A DNA stretch of 64,000 bases from Tiliqua scincoides (Eukaryota; Chordata; Lepidosauria; Squamata; Scincidae): the NCBI RefSeq assembly GCF_035046505.1, contig NC_089829.1:9015396-9079395 (forward strand), in the 5' to 3' direction. Positions 21,891-33,789 of the stretch are shown one piece after another (position 1 is the stretch's first letter; each line of letters opens with the position of its first letter). Under the pieces are notes generated by a model. It was not told where the DNA came from. It searched no databases and saw only the letters and a list, made by a program, of their open reading frames with translations. A program made the position numbers and the translations under genes.

Positions 21891-22397
21891 AAGAGGGGTC
21901 AGGGAGCCCAAGGGCCTTCTTTGAGGAACGCTGATGTAGACATTAGTATCAGCTCCCAAGAGAAGAGAAAAGGTGTAATGTGGTCCATGTGATGACAACC
22001 CTTTGTTGGAAATGTTTCCTCCCAGATTTCCCTCACCTAGAAGCACAGTAACATCAAAACCCAATGCAAATTTATCATTCTGCATGCGCCTTCTGATGAA
22101 AAATGTTTAATTCTGCTATCTTTTAAAAAGTGCACTGTTTTAATAGCCTTGTCTGATCACATCCTTTCTACATGACACGCAGCTGTGGAAAAGCCATTGA
22201 AACAGTTAGTCTCCTGGCTGATACACACAATCACTTTGGAAACTGGCTCAAACTTTTTTATACTCAGATTGGGCAGAAGGTGTCCACACAGGAATATTCA
22301 GTCATCTGAATATTTTACCATGGTGCCAAATCAGCGGATCATGGAAGGTTCCCACAAGGGCATCTAGTCTAACCCCCAGCCTATAACAGGAAATTCT

Positions 22398-22594
22398 CCT
22401 AGAGTAGAGATTTTCAACCTTTTTCAACTCACGGCACACTGAGAAGATGCTAAAATTGTCAGTGCGCATCACCAGTTTTTTTAATTACTACATTACAATT
22501 AATAAGTACAATTAATTAATTAAATCATTACAAGACCATTACAGAAATCACCACATGCTGAAATTAAACTTCTCTAAACTTGAATAGATCTTTC
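22398..22594. mobile_element. hAT-type element, left part (TTTTCAACCTTTTT family)
   Basis: GAGATTTTCAACCTTTTTCA and CTCACGGCACACTGAGAAG match the copy at 26150-26386. A right end of the same family, GTGGTTGAAAATCTC, is at about 25780-25897. The two may be halves of one element split by the CR1 between them, but the flanking 8-mers do not match. Confidence 0.55.
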
Positions 22595-22959
22595 TCATAA
22601 AGTTACCTTGGACCAAACATCCCTTGGAAAGGGAAGAGGGAATTGTATGTGGTTTCTGGAATGGAGGAAAACATGTTTGGAAGTTAAGGTGGTCACATTT
22701 TTATCAGAAGTTGACAAAGAGGTCACAGCACATAGTATACTGAAGAAATGGGGAGTGAGAAGCAGTGAAGTGGCATGATCAAAACAAGGTTTGAGATCCA
22801 ACAGGGGGAGAGAGAGAATGCAAGGCAAAGATTCCAAGACCTTTGGAAAGTGGGGACAAGCTAGGAAGGAAGGTGTTAACTGCCTATGTAAGATTTTAGG
22901 ATGGGGGAGGAATGAATTGTGTGTGCAGGCAGGAGTGAGGTGGGGGAGAAGGTGAGGGG

Positions 22960-25727
22960 GAAGAGATGTGTCAATTGCCAGCTCGTATATGCAAGGCCTG
23001 TCAGTGCAGGCAATGCAGGGAGGGCCACTTTTGGGGCGGACAAAAGCTGGCAAGATGGGAGAACTGGAATGTCTGGTGACTAGGGAAAACATTGACATAG
23101 GGGGCATAATGGAAACCTGGTGGAATGCGGAGAATCAGTGGGATACCACAATCCTGGGCTATAAACTCTACAGGAGGGACAGGCAGGGGGCGTGTTGGAG
23201 GTGGGGTGGCCGTTTATGTTAAGGAAGGGATAGAATCCAGCAAAGTAGAGATTTAAGGCAGGTCCGACTCCACCGTAGAATCTCTGTGGGTTAAATTACC
23301 AGGCCTGTGGAGCGATGTAATACTGGCGGCATACTATCGTCCTCTAGACCAGAAGTTGGAAGGGGACCTTGAACTGAGGAAACAGATCAGGGAGGTGACA
23401 AGGAGGGATAGGGTTCTAATCATGAGGGACTTTAATTATCCTCATATTGACTGGGTCAATTTGTGTTCTGGTCACGAAAAGGAGGAGAATAAAAAGGAAC
23501 ATAAACTGTGGCAAAATAAATGTAAGAAGGTGATACGGGAGGCCAAATCAGACTATGAGGAATGCGTGGCCAGCAGCATTAAGGGGAATAATAAATGGAA
23601 GTCTTGCCCTAATGAAGAGAATAAAAAGGAACATAAACTGTGGCAAAAGAAATGTAAGAAGGTGATATGGGAGGCCAAGCGAGACTTTGAGGAACGCATG
23701 GCCAGCAACATTAAGGGGAATAATAAAAGCTTCTTCAAATACGTTAGAAGCAGGAAACCCGCCAGAGAAGCAGTTGGCCCTCTGGATGGTGAGGGAGGGA
23801 AAGGGGAGATAAAAGGAGACTTAGAGATGGCAGAGAAATTCTGTCTTCACAGTGATCCCGAATGAACACACACACTGTTCTTTGGATTTTTGGAGAGGCA
23901 ATCAACAGATGACATGAGAATTCAAAGGACTTCTAACGTTTACTCATTTGCAAACGGGACCCCCCCACACACACATGGAGGACCCCGAAGGATCACAATG
24001 ATGCAAGTTTTATAGGGTCTTTTAGATAGGGGAGGGGGGACAAGAGCACACAAAGAGAGGAAAAAATCCCTGGGAAAAATAACAGACCAACAGGCACACA
24101 AACAACATTTGGCATTGTTATCAGATCAACATCTTGAGCCTCAGGATGTTGATCAGAAGGGCAATTCGATACGCATCGGTAATTTGTTTACAGAGATATC
24201 CATTACAGGGGGTCTGGTACTCTAACTCATCCCTTTTTACCCTAACCCTTTCATCCTCATTTGTTGATTGCCCTTTATTTATGACTTTTCTGTTCACCCT
24301 TGTGAACCCATACCTACAGCTAGCTTGTTCTGTGAGAGGGATAGCTTTTGGTCAGAGGAGAGCCTTATGGGTGAACTGGACATCTTAGTATATTTCCATA
24401 TTGTGAGCTGGGCATATTGATATCAACGGCAGAAGACCTCAGGCAGAAACAGCTGCCGAACAGCCTCCCCTGACCGAGGAATTAAGTCAGATAGAGGTTA
24501 AAAGAGAAGATGTTTCAGACCTCATTGATAAATTAAAGATCAATAAGTCAATGGGCCTGGATGGCATCCACCCAAGAGTTATTAAGGAATTGAAGAATGA
24601 AGTTGCTGATCTCTTGACTAAGATATGCAACTTGTCCCTCAAAACGGCCACGGTACCAGAAGGTTGGAGGATAGCAAATGTCATGCCTATCTTTAAAAAG
24701 GGAAAGAGGGGGGACCCGGGAAACTATAGGCCAGTCAGCCTAACAACTATACCGGGTAAGATGGTGGAATGCCTCATCAAAGATAGAATCTCAAAACACA
24801 TAGCCGAACAGGCCTTGCTGAGGGAGAATCAGCATGGCTTCTGTAAGGGTAAGTCTTGCCTCACAAGCCTTATAGAATTCTTTGAAAAGGTCAACAAGCA
24901 TGTGGATGCAGGAGAACCCGTAGACATTATATATCTGGACTTTCAGAAGGCATTTGACAGGGTCCGTCACCAAAGGCTACTAAAAAAACTCCACAGTCAG
25001 GGAATTAGAGGACAGGTGCTTTTATGGATTGAGAACTGGTTGGAGGCCAGGAAACAGAGAGTGGGTGTCAATGGGCAATTTTCACAGTGGAGAGAAGTGA
25101 AAAGCGGTGTGCCCCAAGGATCTGTCCTGGGACCGGTGCTTTTCAACCTCTTCATAAATGACCTGGAAATAGGGTTGAGCAGTGAGGTGACAAAGTTTGC
25201 AGACGACACCAAACTTTTCCAAGCGGTGAAGACCAGAAGTGATTGTGAGGAACTCCAGAAGGATCTCTCAAGACTGGCAGAATGGGCAGCAAAATGGCAG
25301 ATGCGCTTCAATGTCAGTAAGTGTAAAGTCATGCACATTGGGGCAAAAAATCAAAACTTCACATATAGGCTGATGGGTTCTGAGCTGTCTGTGACAGATC
25401 AGGAGAGAGATCTTGGGGTGGTGGTGGACAGGACGAGGAAAGTGTCAACCCAATGTGCAGCGGCAGTAAAGAAGGCCAATTCTATGCTTGGGATCATTAG
25501 AAAAGGTATTGAGAACAAAACGGCTAATATTATAATGCCGTTGTACAAATCGATGGTAAGGCCACACCTGGAGTATTGTGTCCAGTTCTGGTCGCCGCAT
25601 CTCAAAAAGGACATAGTGGAAATGGAAAAGGTGCAAAAGCGAGCGACTAAGATGATTACGGGGCTGGGGCACCTTCCTTATGAGGAAAGGCTATGGCGTT
25701 TGGGCCTCTTCAGCCTAGAAAAGAGGC
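22960..25727 (+). mobile_element. CR1 LINE copy 1 (endonuclease and RT), interrupted
   Basis: 22968-23230 encodes part of an APE endonuclease (ENIDIGGIMETWWNAENQWD, GYKLYRRDRQG). 23356-23865 is the linker before the RT. 24551-25727 is one open frame with RT motifs: YRPVSLTTIPGKMVE, YLDFQKAFDRV, SGVPQGSVLGPVLFNLFIND and KFADDTKLF. The linker holds a 133-bp-spaced duplication (EENKKEHKLWQ twice). An LTR-like insert splits the element at 23853-24425, and the 3' end is cut off at 25727 by a hAT end. The 398-aa frame is LINE RT, not a host gene. Confidence 0.9.
23853..24425 (-). mobile_element. Solo-LTR-like insert in CR1 copy 1
   Basis: 573 bp that begins TGATCCCGAATG and ends ATTGATATCA (TG...CA, inverted TGAT/ATCA tips) interrupts the CR1 frame. 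CR1 resumes cleanly on both sides, with ACAG and ACGG as possible 4-bp flanks. The - strand has a TATA-like CCTATAAAAC. No internal retroviral part is seen. It is probably an old solo LTR of an endogenous retrovirus-like element; the family is unknown. Confidence 0.45.
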
Positions 25728-25769
25728 GCCCACCTAGTGGGTCCTGACCCACAGTTTGAGAAACACTGC
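25728..25769 (-). mobile_element. hAT end fragment (CAGTGTTTCTCAAACTG family, inverted)
   Basis: GACCCACAGTTTGAGAAACA followed by CTG is the reverse complement of the left end at 12574. It directly replaces the 3' part of CR1 copy 1. Confidence 0.65.
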
Positions 25770-25779
25770 ACACTGATGT

Positions 25780-25897
25780 GCCCACGTCTGAATTGGTATT
25801 GCATATTTTGCAACACTAGTATTGCGTATTTTGCATGCTCATTAGTAAAGAGCATGCGTACTGAGGCTAATGGGACATAGTGGTTGAAAATCTCTGG
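25780..25897. mobile_element. hAT-type element, right end (TTTTCAACC family)
   Basis: Ends with CATAGTGGTTGAAAATCTC, the inverted counterpart of the left end at 22398. Confidence 0.5.
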
Positions 25898-26149
25898 CTT
25901 GGATGAACAAAGCTGCAGGAGAAAGGTCTGGGAGTGGAGCACAGCACCAACGATATTTGCAGGATATTTGTCCTCTACTGTGGCGCAAGGCAGATTCAGG
26001 CTGCCCAAAGGAAATCTACCTGGGAGATCCAAGGCAGTGGCAGACACAGTCTTGGAGGAGAGTTCCCTGGGCATCCTTGTGTGTGGCAGTTTCCTTCTGG
26101 AATTACACCTGGAACAACCCATACCCAGGACTCAGCTTCTCCCTCTTTG

Positions 26150-26386
26150 CAAGCGATTTTCAACCTTTTTTGTCTCACAGCACACTGACAAGGTACTAAA
26201 ATGGTCAAGGCACACCATCAGTTTTTTTTAACAATTGACAAAGCACATTGTGCTGCCAATGGGGGGCTCATATCCCCCAATGGCCCTACTAATTAATGAC
26301 CCTCTCCCAAATTCCCATGGCACACCTGGGGACCATTTGTCCCCGCACACCAATGTGCGATGGCACAGTGGTTGAAAATAGCGGTG
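26150..26386. mobile_element. hAT-type MITE (TTTTCAACCTTTTT family)
   Basis: The left CAAGCGATTTTCAACCTTTT and the right GTGGTTGAAAATAGCGGTG are imperfect inverted repeats. The interior CTCACAGCACACTGACAAGG matches 22420. It abuts CR1 copy 2 on the right. Confidence 0.6.
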
Positions 26387-27475
26387 AAAAGCGGTGTGCC
26401 CCAAGGATCTGTCCTGGGACCGGTGCTTTTCAACCTCTTCATAAATGACCTAAAGACAGGGTTGAGCAGTGAGGTGGCAAAGTTTGCAGACAACACCAAA
26501 GTTTTCCGAGTGGTGAAGACCAGAAGTGATTGTGAGGAGCTCCAGAAGGATCTCTCCAGACTGGCAGAATGGGCAGCAAAATGGCAGATGCGCTTCAATG
26601 TCAGTAACTGTAAGGTCATGCACATTGGGGCAAAAAATCAAAACTTTACATATAGGCTGATGGGTTCTGAGCTGCCTGTGACAGATCAGATCTTGGGGTG
26701 GTGGTGGACAGGTCGATGAAAGTGTCAACCCAATGTGTGGTGGCAGTAAAGAAGGCCAATTCTATGCTTGGGATCATTAGAAAAGGTATTGAGAACAAAA
26801 TGGCTCATATTATAATGCCGTTGTACAAATCGATGGTAAGGCCACACCTGGAGTATTGTGTCCAGTTCTGGTCGCCGCCTCTCAAAAAAGACAGAGTGGA
26901 AATGGAAAAGGTGCAAAAGAGAGCGACTATGATGATTACTGGGCTGGGGCACCTTCCTTATGAGGAAAGGCTATGGCGTTTGGGCCTCTTCAGCCTAGAA
27001 AAGAGGCGCCTGAGGGAGGACATGATTGAGACATACAAAATTATGCAGGGGATGGACAGAGTGGATAGAGAGATGCTCTTTACTCTCTCACATAACACCA
27101 GAACCAGGGGACATCCACTAAAATTGAGTGTTGGGAGAGTTAGGACAGACAAAAGAAAATATTTCTTTACTCTGTGGAACTCCTTGCCACAGTATGTGGT
27201 GATGGCGTCTGGCCTGGACACCTTTAAAAAGGGATTGGACAAGTTTCTGGAGGAAAAATCCATTACGGGGTAGAAGCCATGAAGTGCATGTACAACCTCC
27301 TGATTTTAGAAATGGGCTATGTCAGAATGCCAGATGCAAGGGAGGGCACCAGGATGAGGTCCCTTGTTGTCTGGTGTGCTCCCTGGGGCATTTGGTGGGC
27401 CGCTGTGAGATACAGGAAGCTGGACTAGATGGCCCTATGGCCTGATCCAGTGGGGCTCTTCTTATGTTCTTAAGA
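26387..27475 (+). mobile_element. CR1 LINE copy 2, RT C-terminal half plus 3' UTR
   Basis: It opens at SGVPQGSVLGPVLFNLFIND and runs in two frames (26360-26719 and 26698-27273) through YEERLWRLGLFSLEKRRLRE and ASGLDTFKKGLDKFLEEK to the CR1 stop. The 3' UTR ends with CTCTTCTTATGTTCTTAAG, the CR1 tail. Relative to copy 1 it has a short deletion at the frame change near 26690. Confidence 0.9.
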
Positions 27476-28451
27476 AAAAAGAGTTCTCAAGGACCCTTTT
27501 CAACCAGCCAGTCCTTCAGTAGGTGGCCCCTGGAGGACTCCTGCTGCTTGCTTGCTTCTTACCTGGCTGGCATGCCCACTCTCACCCACAGAGCCTACCT
27601 CTGAATGCCAGGTGCAAGGCAGTGGCAAAAGGATACAGGTCCTTGTTGCCTGTGATATAGGAAGGTTACACCACTAACTTTAATTAATTTTCAGCCACCG
27701 ATTTGCAAACTGTGGTACTGGTGTCATGTGATGCTTCACGAGGGCATCCAGCTGGGTGTGGTGTTAATGGCACCAAACAGCCCTTCCATATTCAGGTTCA
27801 GGTGTGGCCCAAGTGAAACCAACACCTGAAACAGAAAATTCCTGTTGCCTCCCACAGTTCTGCCTCTCTGTGCTTGCCGGTGTGCTCCCCAGCTCCCCCT
27901 GTGCCAGTGGGCTCAGAGACCAGCAGCACCCCCAGCACCCCTCTCCCACACCTGCACATGTGCACACCTGCTGCTGCAGCCCACCCCAGTCAACTGCACC
28001 ATCTTCCTCCTCCCTCCCTCTCTTCCATTTTCTGGCTCTTTACTGGCAGCCCCTTTTAAGTGTCAATTTTAGCCTCTGAGCTCCAGCCCCATGAGACTGG
28101 TGTCTGCTGCAAAGCATCGTTCAGCTCCCCAAGATGATGATACCATATCTGAACATTGTGGGAGGAAGCTGCTAGTCACGGCAGTTCTGGGCAGTCGTCC
28201 TTGGAAATCGTCAAACCACAGGATCTAACAGTGTACAGGCAGAGACACAAACAACTTCATCAGGCTTCGGGGAAAGGCAGGAGAACTATGGCTTGTGATG
28301 AGGTGTGGAGGAGCAGTCCCTGCTAAGAGCTCTTGCTTCACCTCAATAAGAATCACGTGTCAACACTAATTAGCAGGCTTGAAATGTCATGGCAGGGGTG
28401 CAGAACAGTCACAAAATGTATGACGGATTTCATGCCTTTACAGATCTCTTA
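27476..28451. other. Intergenic, mostly unassigned
   Basis: A weak CR1 3'-UTR echo is at 27600-27660 (CTGAATGCCAGGTGCAAGG). The rest, including the CT-rich 27850-28060, has no feature I can support. Confidence 0.4.
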
Positions 28452-28967
28452 CAGCACAATCCTGTCTTGCGCTGGAACAGGCGGGCCAGGAGGCTTGCAT
28501 TGTATCCAGCACAAGATAGGGCTGCAAAGTGGCTCAGCCAAAGGTAAGGGGGAACTCTTCCCCTTACTCCCGGGTAAACCACTGCAGCCCCTATGGGTCT
28601 TCTTGGACTTATGCCTCCTCCTGAGGTGGCGCAAGTCTGAGAAGAACAGAATGGCTTGAAGCCACTCTGCACTGCTCAGGGAACAGGGTTGGGATCCAGC
28701 ATAACTGCTGGGTCCCAGCCCTGCCTCCCGCTCCCTACCCACTTGCCTCTGGGACTGCCCTCTGCCCGCCCTCCCCCAGAATGTCTCCCTCCCGCCTCCT
28801 CCCTTCTCACCCCAGAGCCTTGTTGACGCAGCCGCTGGATTCAGCCTCTGCATGCCGGCCTAGCCAACTCACAAGGAGGCGCAAATATGCCGTATAGCAC
28901 GTTTGCGACCCTCCTGAGCCAGCGCAAGGGACTTTTGCCGGCCCAATGGTACCTTAGGATTGTGCCC
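28452..28967. mobile_element. Long PIF/Harbinger-like MITE
   Basis: Ends are CAGCACAATCC and GGATTGTGCCC; flanks are TTA and TTG. The interior CTTGCGCTGGAACAGGCGGG and GGGTTGGGATCCAGCATAAC match 5786, 9274 and 54945. Confidence 0.75.
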
Positions 28968-28989
28968 TTGGTCTGGTTGATGTATGTCA

Positions 28990-29325
28990 TACACCCAGAG
29001 GCATAGCTAGGTCATTTGACACCCAGGGCCCATAAAATTTTGTCACCCCATAATAATTCAAAATGTGAATTAATACCACCCTTCCTCTAAGCAGCTCAGG
29101 GTGGTGTACATGGTTCCTCCTCTTATTTTGTCCTCACACAACCCTGTGAGGTAGGTGAGGCAGAGATAATAATAGTCATGACATGAAATGAATAGTAATA
29201 AGGGCCAGAAAATAAATGCAGTGAATATTTTCCCCACAAGCAATGGATGAAATTCTGCATAAAATGGTATATAACATGATGGTATTATTCCTAAAAGCCA
29301 CAATTTCCAGAATTATGGTTACTAG
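28990..29325. repeat. Dispersed repeat, CAGTGGCATAGCTAG family, inverted copy
   Basis: CAGAGGCATAGCTAGGTCAT at the left, and CATGATGGTATTATTCC near the right, are shared with 13597-14132, 14590-14830 and 34325-34875. A further short piece is at about 29990-30110. Confidence 0.5.
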
Positions 29326-29329
29326 GAAG

Positions 29330-29480
29330 ATTGTGGGGGATCCAGGCTTGGAGGGGGGGGGGAGAGATTGTAGGGGATCCAGGCTTGTAGGGGGGAGAAA
29401 GGGAGATTGTGGGGGATCCAGGCTTGGAGGGAGAGAGAAAGGGAGATTGGGGGGATCCAGGCTTGGAGGTGGAGGAGTAA
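29330..29480. repeat. Minisatellite, about four 36-40-bp units
   Basis: Each unit contains GGGGATCCAGGCTTGGAGG with a variable G/A-rich spacer (GGAGAAAGGGAGATTG). A separate G-rich tract lies at 29565-29600. Confidence 0.8.
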
Positions 29481-30149
29481 GCATAGCACTATCAAGACTC
29501 ACCCGGCTTTGCAAGTCTAAAAACAAGTAAAAATTCACCTTACAGCTGAAGCCTCTGTTTTATTCTGGGGGGGGGGGGGAGGGGGGGGAGGGGAGGCTGC
29601 CTGCTGGAGCATTTGTTTACCTCCACTTTCATCAGACCAGGACCATGTAGCTAGCCTTGCACTCCCCTGTGCCCAAATTGACACAAATTGACACATGCTT
29701 GCCTACTACTTCCTTTCGCTTTCCACAGGGCTCAATACATTCATCTGCTGGGGGGAGGGACTTCCTTCTTGGGTGTTTTTTGGGAGCTGCTTTCATTGGA
29801 TAGGAACCATTCTGGTGTCCTTGGATTCCTCTCAACCTGCCCTTTCTGAAGAACTAAGGCAAGTCCTCCTACTCACAAGTATACGTGCAATATGGCTCGG
29901 TTTCACTTTCCATAGGGCTCCATGCATTTTTGGGTTTCCTGTTTTTTGGCCAAAACTTTTGATGGAAAGGAGATATTTCACTCTCGTTTTTTCATTGCAT
30001 TCCACTGGAAATTCCACATCCAACGGTATATGGCATGATGGGGTTACTCTGAACCTTCCCAATGTTAGTGATGTTGGGGCATTTGTGGTGTCACCCCCCC
30101 AGGGTGGTACCCGGGACAAACCGCCGCTTGCTACGTTATTGCATACTCC

Positions 30150-31245
30150 TAAATGTCAATGGGTAATTCTCACAGCGAAGACAGGTGGAAAGTGAAGTGC
30201 CCCAAGGATCTGTTCATGAATGACCTGGAGACAGGGTTGAGCAGTGAGGTGGCTAAGTTTGCAGATGACAACAAACTTTTCCGAGTGGTGAAGACCAGAT
30301 GTGATTGTGAAGAGCTCCAGAAGGATCTCTCCAAACTGGGATACTGGGCAGCAATTTGGCAAACGCGTTTCAATGTAAGTAAATGCAAAGTCATGCACAT
30401 TGGGGCAAAAAATCAAATCTTCACATATAGGCTAATGGGTTCCGAGCTGTCTGACAGAACAGGAGAGGGATCTTGAGGTGCTTGTGGACAGCTCAATGAA
30501 AGTGTCAACCTAATGTGCAGTGGCGGTGAAGAGGGCTAATTTTATGCTTGGATCATTAGAAAAGGTATTGAGAATAAGATGGCTAATATTATAATGTCAT
30601 TGTACAAATTGATGGTAAGGAGACACCTGGAGTATCGCATCGTGGTCGCCATCAAAAACGATGTAGTGGAAATGGAAAAGGTGCAAATAAGAACAACTAA
30701 AATGATTCCTGGACTGGGGCACCTGTCTTACTACATTTTGGGCTCTTCAGTCTGGGAAAAAAGGCACCTGAGGGGGGGATATGATTGGGACATACAAAAT
30801 TATGCAGGGGATGGATAGAGTGAACAGAGGGATGTTCTTTTCCCTCCCACATAACACCAGAACCAGGGAACATCTGCTAAAATTGAGTGTTGGGAGAGTT
30901 AGGACAGAGAAAGGCAAATATTTGTTTACTCAGCATGTAGCTAGTCTGTGGAACTCCTTGCCACAGGATGTGGTGATGGCATCTGGCCTAGATGCCTTTA
31001 AAAGGGGATTGGACAAATTTCTGGAGGAAAAGTCTAATACAGGTTACAAGCCATGATGTACTTGTGCAATCTCCTGACTTTAGAAGTGGGTTACCTTAGA
31101 ATGCCAAATACGAGGGATGGCACCAGGATGTGGGTCTCTTTTGTCTTGTATGCTCCCTGGGGCACTTGGTGGGCCGCTGTGAGATACAGGAAGCTGGACT
31201 AGATGGGCCTGGCTTGATCCAGCAGGGCTGTTCGTGTTAGAACCA
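30150..31245 (+). mobile_element. CR1 LINE copy 3, degraded RT C-terminus and 3' UTR
   Basis: It has FMNDLETGLSSEVAKFADD, KCKVMHIGAKNQIFTYRLMG and ASGLDAFKRGLDKFLEEK in several frames, followed by the CR1 3' UTR (GATACAGGAAGCTGGACTAG) to about 31245. It is older and more broken than copies 1 and 2. Confidence 0.85.
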
Positions 31246-31249
31246 GCTG

Positions 31250-33000
31250 AAGCTTCTAGAGGGCTACATAACTCTTGCTGCCTCCCATCCAGAAGACACA
31301 GCTACACCCCATCTGTAATCAAGATGTCGTTGTCTAATTAATGAACTGGTGCAGAGCCAAGCTTGTTGCTACTCAGAGCATGGCATGGCCACGTTGAGCA
31401 TGGATAACGTGTTCTTTTCTCAGAATGCTAATGAGCTACTTTTGTGCAATACAGAAAATGGACACAGCTAGGGCTAAGATGGCATCAGCCAGAGGCCTTC
31501 CTTACAATCCTAAACCTGATCCTATACCTTTTTGAAACAAGAAGATCCAAACTTGTCGGGGTGTTGCTGTTTTCTGATTTCAGAAGAAGGTTGGAGGAAA
31601 TGAGATCTGAAAAGGAAAGCAAGAAGAATGGAGAAGACAACCCTCCCACTGACATTGGCATGCACCTACTGACAGGGCAGCTAAACCTGTCTGTCTAGGT
31701 AAAGGGGTGGGATGGAGAGAACAGTAAGCCCAGGGGCCAGGCTTCCTGAGACACTGCAAGATGCTACCAGTAGGCACTGTAATCTTAACCAGATGCAGGC
31801 ATGGACTTGATCTTGTTCTGTTTGCTTTTTCCCCAAGCCAAGCCTGTCTGCAAACTTCACAAATTGCCCCAGGCCTTGGGAGTTTGTGTGGGATGTTAGC
31901 AGTCATTGTATCCAATCTGGTCGAACAGTTTTCTTGTGCCCAGTCAGCTGAATTCAGCCTGTTTTTCAACTCCTCTCCCCCATTTCCCCATTTTGATTCA
32001 TCCTTTTTTCTGTTTTTTTTTTTTATTCTTTTCATAAACTAGTGACATTTGACTCTTTGCTTGCCTGGTCCACATTCACCGGCTGTGACTTACGCCCCAG
32101 GACATTTGGACCTCCAGACCCATCTGATATTACAAGATGGAATTGCCAAATGAAGAGATTCAGAATTCTTTTTGGGTGAGGACAGGACACATCAGATGGA
32201 TGGCTGTTACTCTGCTCTCCTCCCAATGTTACCGTACAACATTGGCCAGGTGCTCCACCTGATTTGGGACCAAAGCATAAGAGGTTGCAAGTCTGAACTT
32301 TGAATAAAAGTGTTGAATAAAACTTTTCAAATTAAAACTTTGAATAAAAGGTTCCCTTGCGAGACAGGCACAGTATGGAGCAGAGCAAAAAGCCAGGGCT
32401 CTGTCTGCCAAAGACAGGGTGCTTTTTCCCATACAGGTTCCAGCCAATGCAATCTTTATTTAGCACCTGCTTCCTTATGACCACCAAACCTGCAGAAAGC
32501 AAGTGCTGGGAGAAGAGCCCATCTGGACCAGTTTCCAGATGCTCCCCTTCTGTGGTTTTCACCCTTTCAGTTAGTCCTTCTCCTCTGTGGTTTTCACTCC
32601 ACCTCCCCAGGTGATACTTTCCTTACGACCTGCTTGTTAAGGTCCTAATGATTGTTTTCATGTCTGGGAGAAGTTTGTCATATGGTAAGCAGTTAGACTA
32701 CCTCCTCCTTTTGCAAGGCTAGCATCAGAGTTAGCAGAAAAGAAAAGCACAGTTTCAACTAGTTAGCCCACTTCCTCCTGGGGGTTTCCACTCCTCCCCT
32801 GCACCAATACCAATACATTTTAGCATGAAATTAGCAAGACCAATTTGGCAAACTCTTGTTCATAAACATCAACAGCGAAACAGCTTCTCCATTACGGTGT
32901 CGATGTGAAGGACATATGGCCATTCATTGCCATACAATCCAGGCTAAAATAGCAAAAATGACTGTTGCTAATCAGGAATAGGCAACTACCACTTCTGATG
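31250..33000. other. Intergenic, mostly unassigned
   Basis: 31728-31785 (GGGGCCAGGCTTCCTGAGAC, ACACTGCAAGATGCTACCA) is repeated at 63945-64000. 32290-32350 has a local GAATAAAA-type tandem. The rest shows nothing I can name. The final 200 bp next to locus B resembles the flank of locus C exon 4. Confidence 0.4.
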
Positions 33001-33014
33001 AAAACTTATTTTTG

Positions 33015-33789
33015 TTAGAGAGCTCGTAAGAAATGCATTATATATTTGAAACAGACCCTTGTGCTTTGAAAATCAAAAAATGGATGATAAGCTATGGAAA
33101 AGTTCCCATGGAAGCCATCCTGAGCATGATACCAGGTCACGGGCACGCCGTTGTCCTCTAAGTGTTTCTTGTACAAAAGTCCGTCGTCCCTGAGCATGTC
33201 ATATTCGCAGGTCAAAAGGAAAGTCTAGGACAGTTGCCGGATAACCTCATCATTGGCTATCAGTGGAGAAAACCTGGCCTCGAATCCTGGCTTGCACACT
33301 TCATACAGTTCTTCTGAAAACGGAGCAAACATTGGGGGCTCAGAGCCCTTGACCTTGAATTCGTCCGGAATGAGGTCAGCACTAATCCATTTGCTGTACT
33401 CCACCCTCAAGGCCTCAGGAACATGGGCACTCTTCATCATTGCTTCCATATTGCTAACCTTCTTACCAGTAATCCTGAAACCAAACTGGATAACCAACTT
33501 TTTACTAATAACAGGGCTTGAGTGATATTGTTGATAGGAAGGCAAATTGAAAATCAATGCTTGGAGGAACGGGTAGATCAGGATCTGTGCTAGGAGCCTT
33601 GGGAGGTCCACTCGGGACAACAGTTCTTGGGCAATGACTGTAGAATATGTGCCACCAGTACTGTCCCCACCAACAATAATGCGATTGGGGTCCACTCCAT
33701 AATCCTCGGCGTGCTTCAGAAAGTGTATGGCAGCCGTGAGACAGTCTCTTATCTGGATTGGATATGGATGCTCAGGAGCTAACCGAAAC
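33015..33789 (-). pseudogene. Locus B exon 4
   Basis: 775 nt, the same length as locus C exon 4, with acceptor TCTCTTTAG. One in-frame TAG lies between the LPSYQQ half and the catalytic Asp/His half. Compared with locus C, the six bases there differ at three positions, so a single sequencing error is unlikely. Confidence 0.82.

Larger units (their letters stand above)
19175..21933. mobile_element. hAT-type MITE (outer layer of a triple nest)
   Basis: The left end CAGCAGCTCTCAAACATTT and the right end CCTTCTTTGAGGAACGCTG are imperfect inverted repeats. Flanks ATGTCGAC (19167-19174) and ATGTAGAC (21934-21941) are an 8-bp duplication with one mismatch. Only about 235 bp belong to this element; the rest is an L1-like LINE inserted in it. 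Confidence 0.75.

Noticed and set aside
24551-25747. 398-aa open frame as a host gene
   Set aside because: It carries CR1 reverse-transcriptase motifs and is paralleled by two other CR1 copies nearby.
22398-25897. A single hAT element split by CR1
   Set aside because: The two ends belong to one family, but flanking 8-mers do not match and another hAT end lies between, so they are listed separately.
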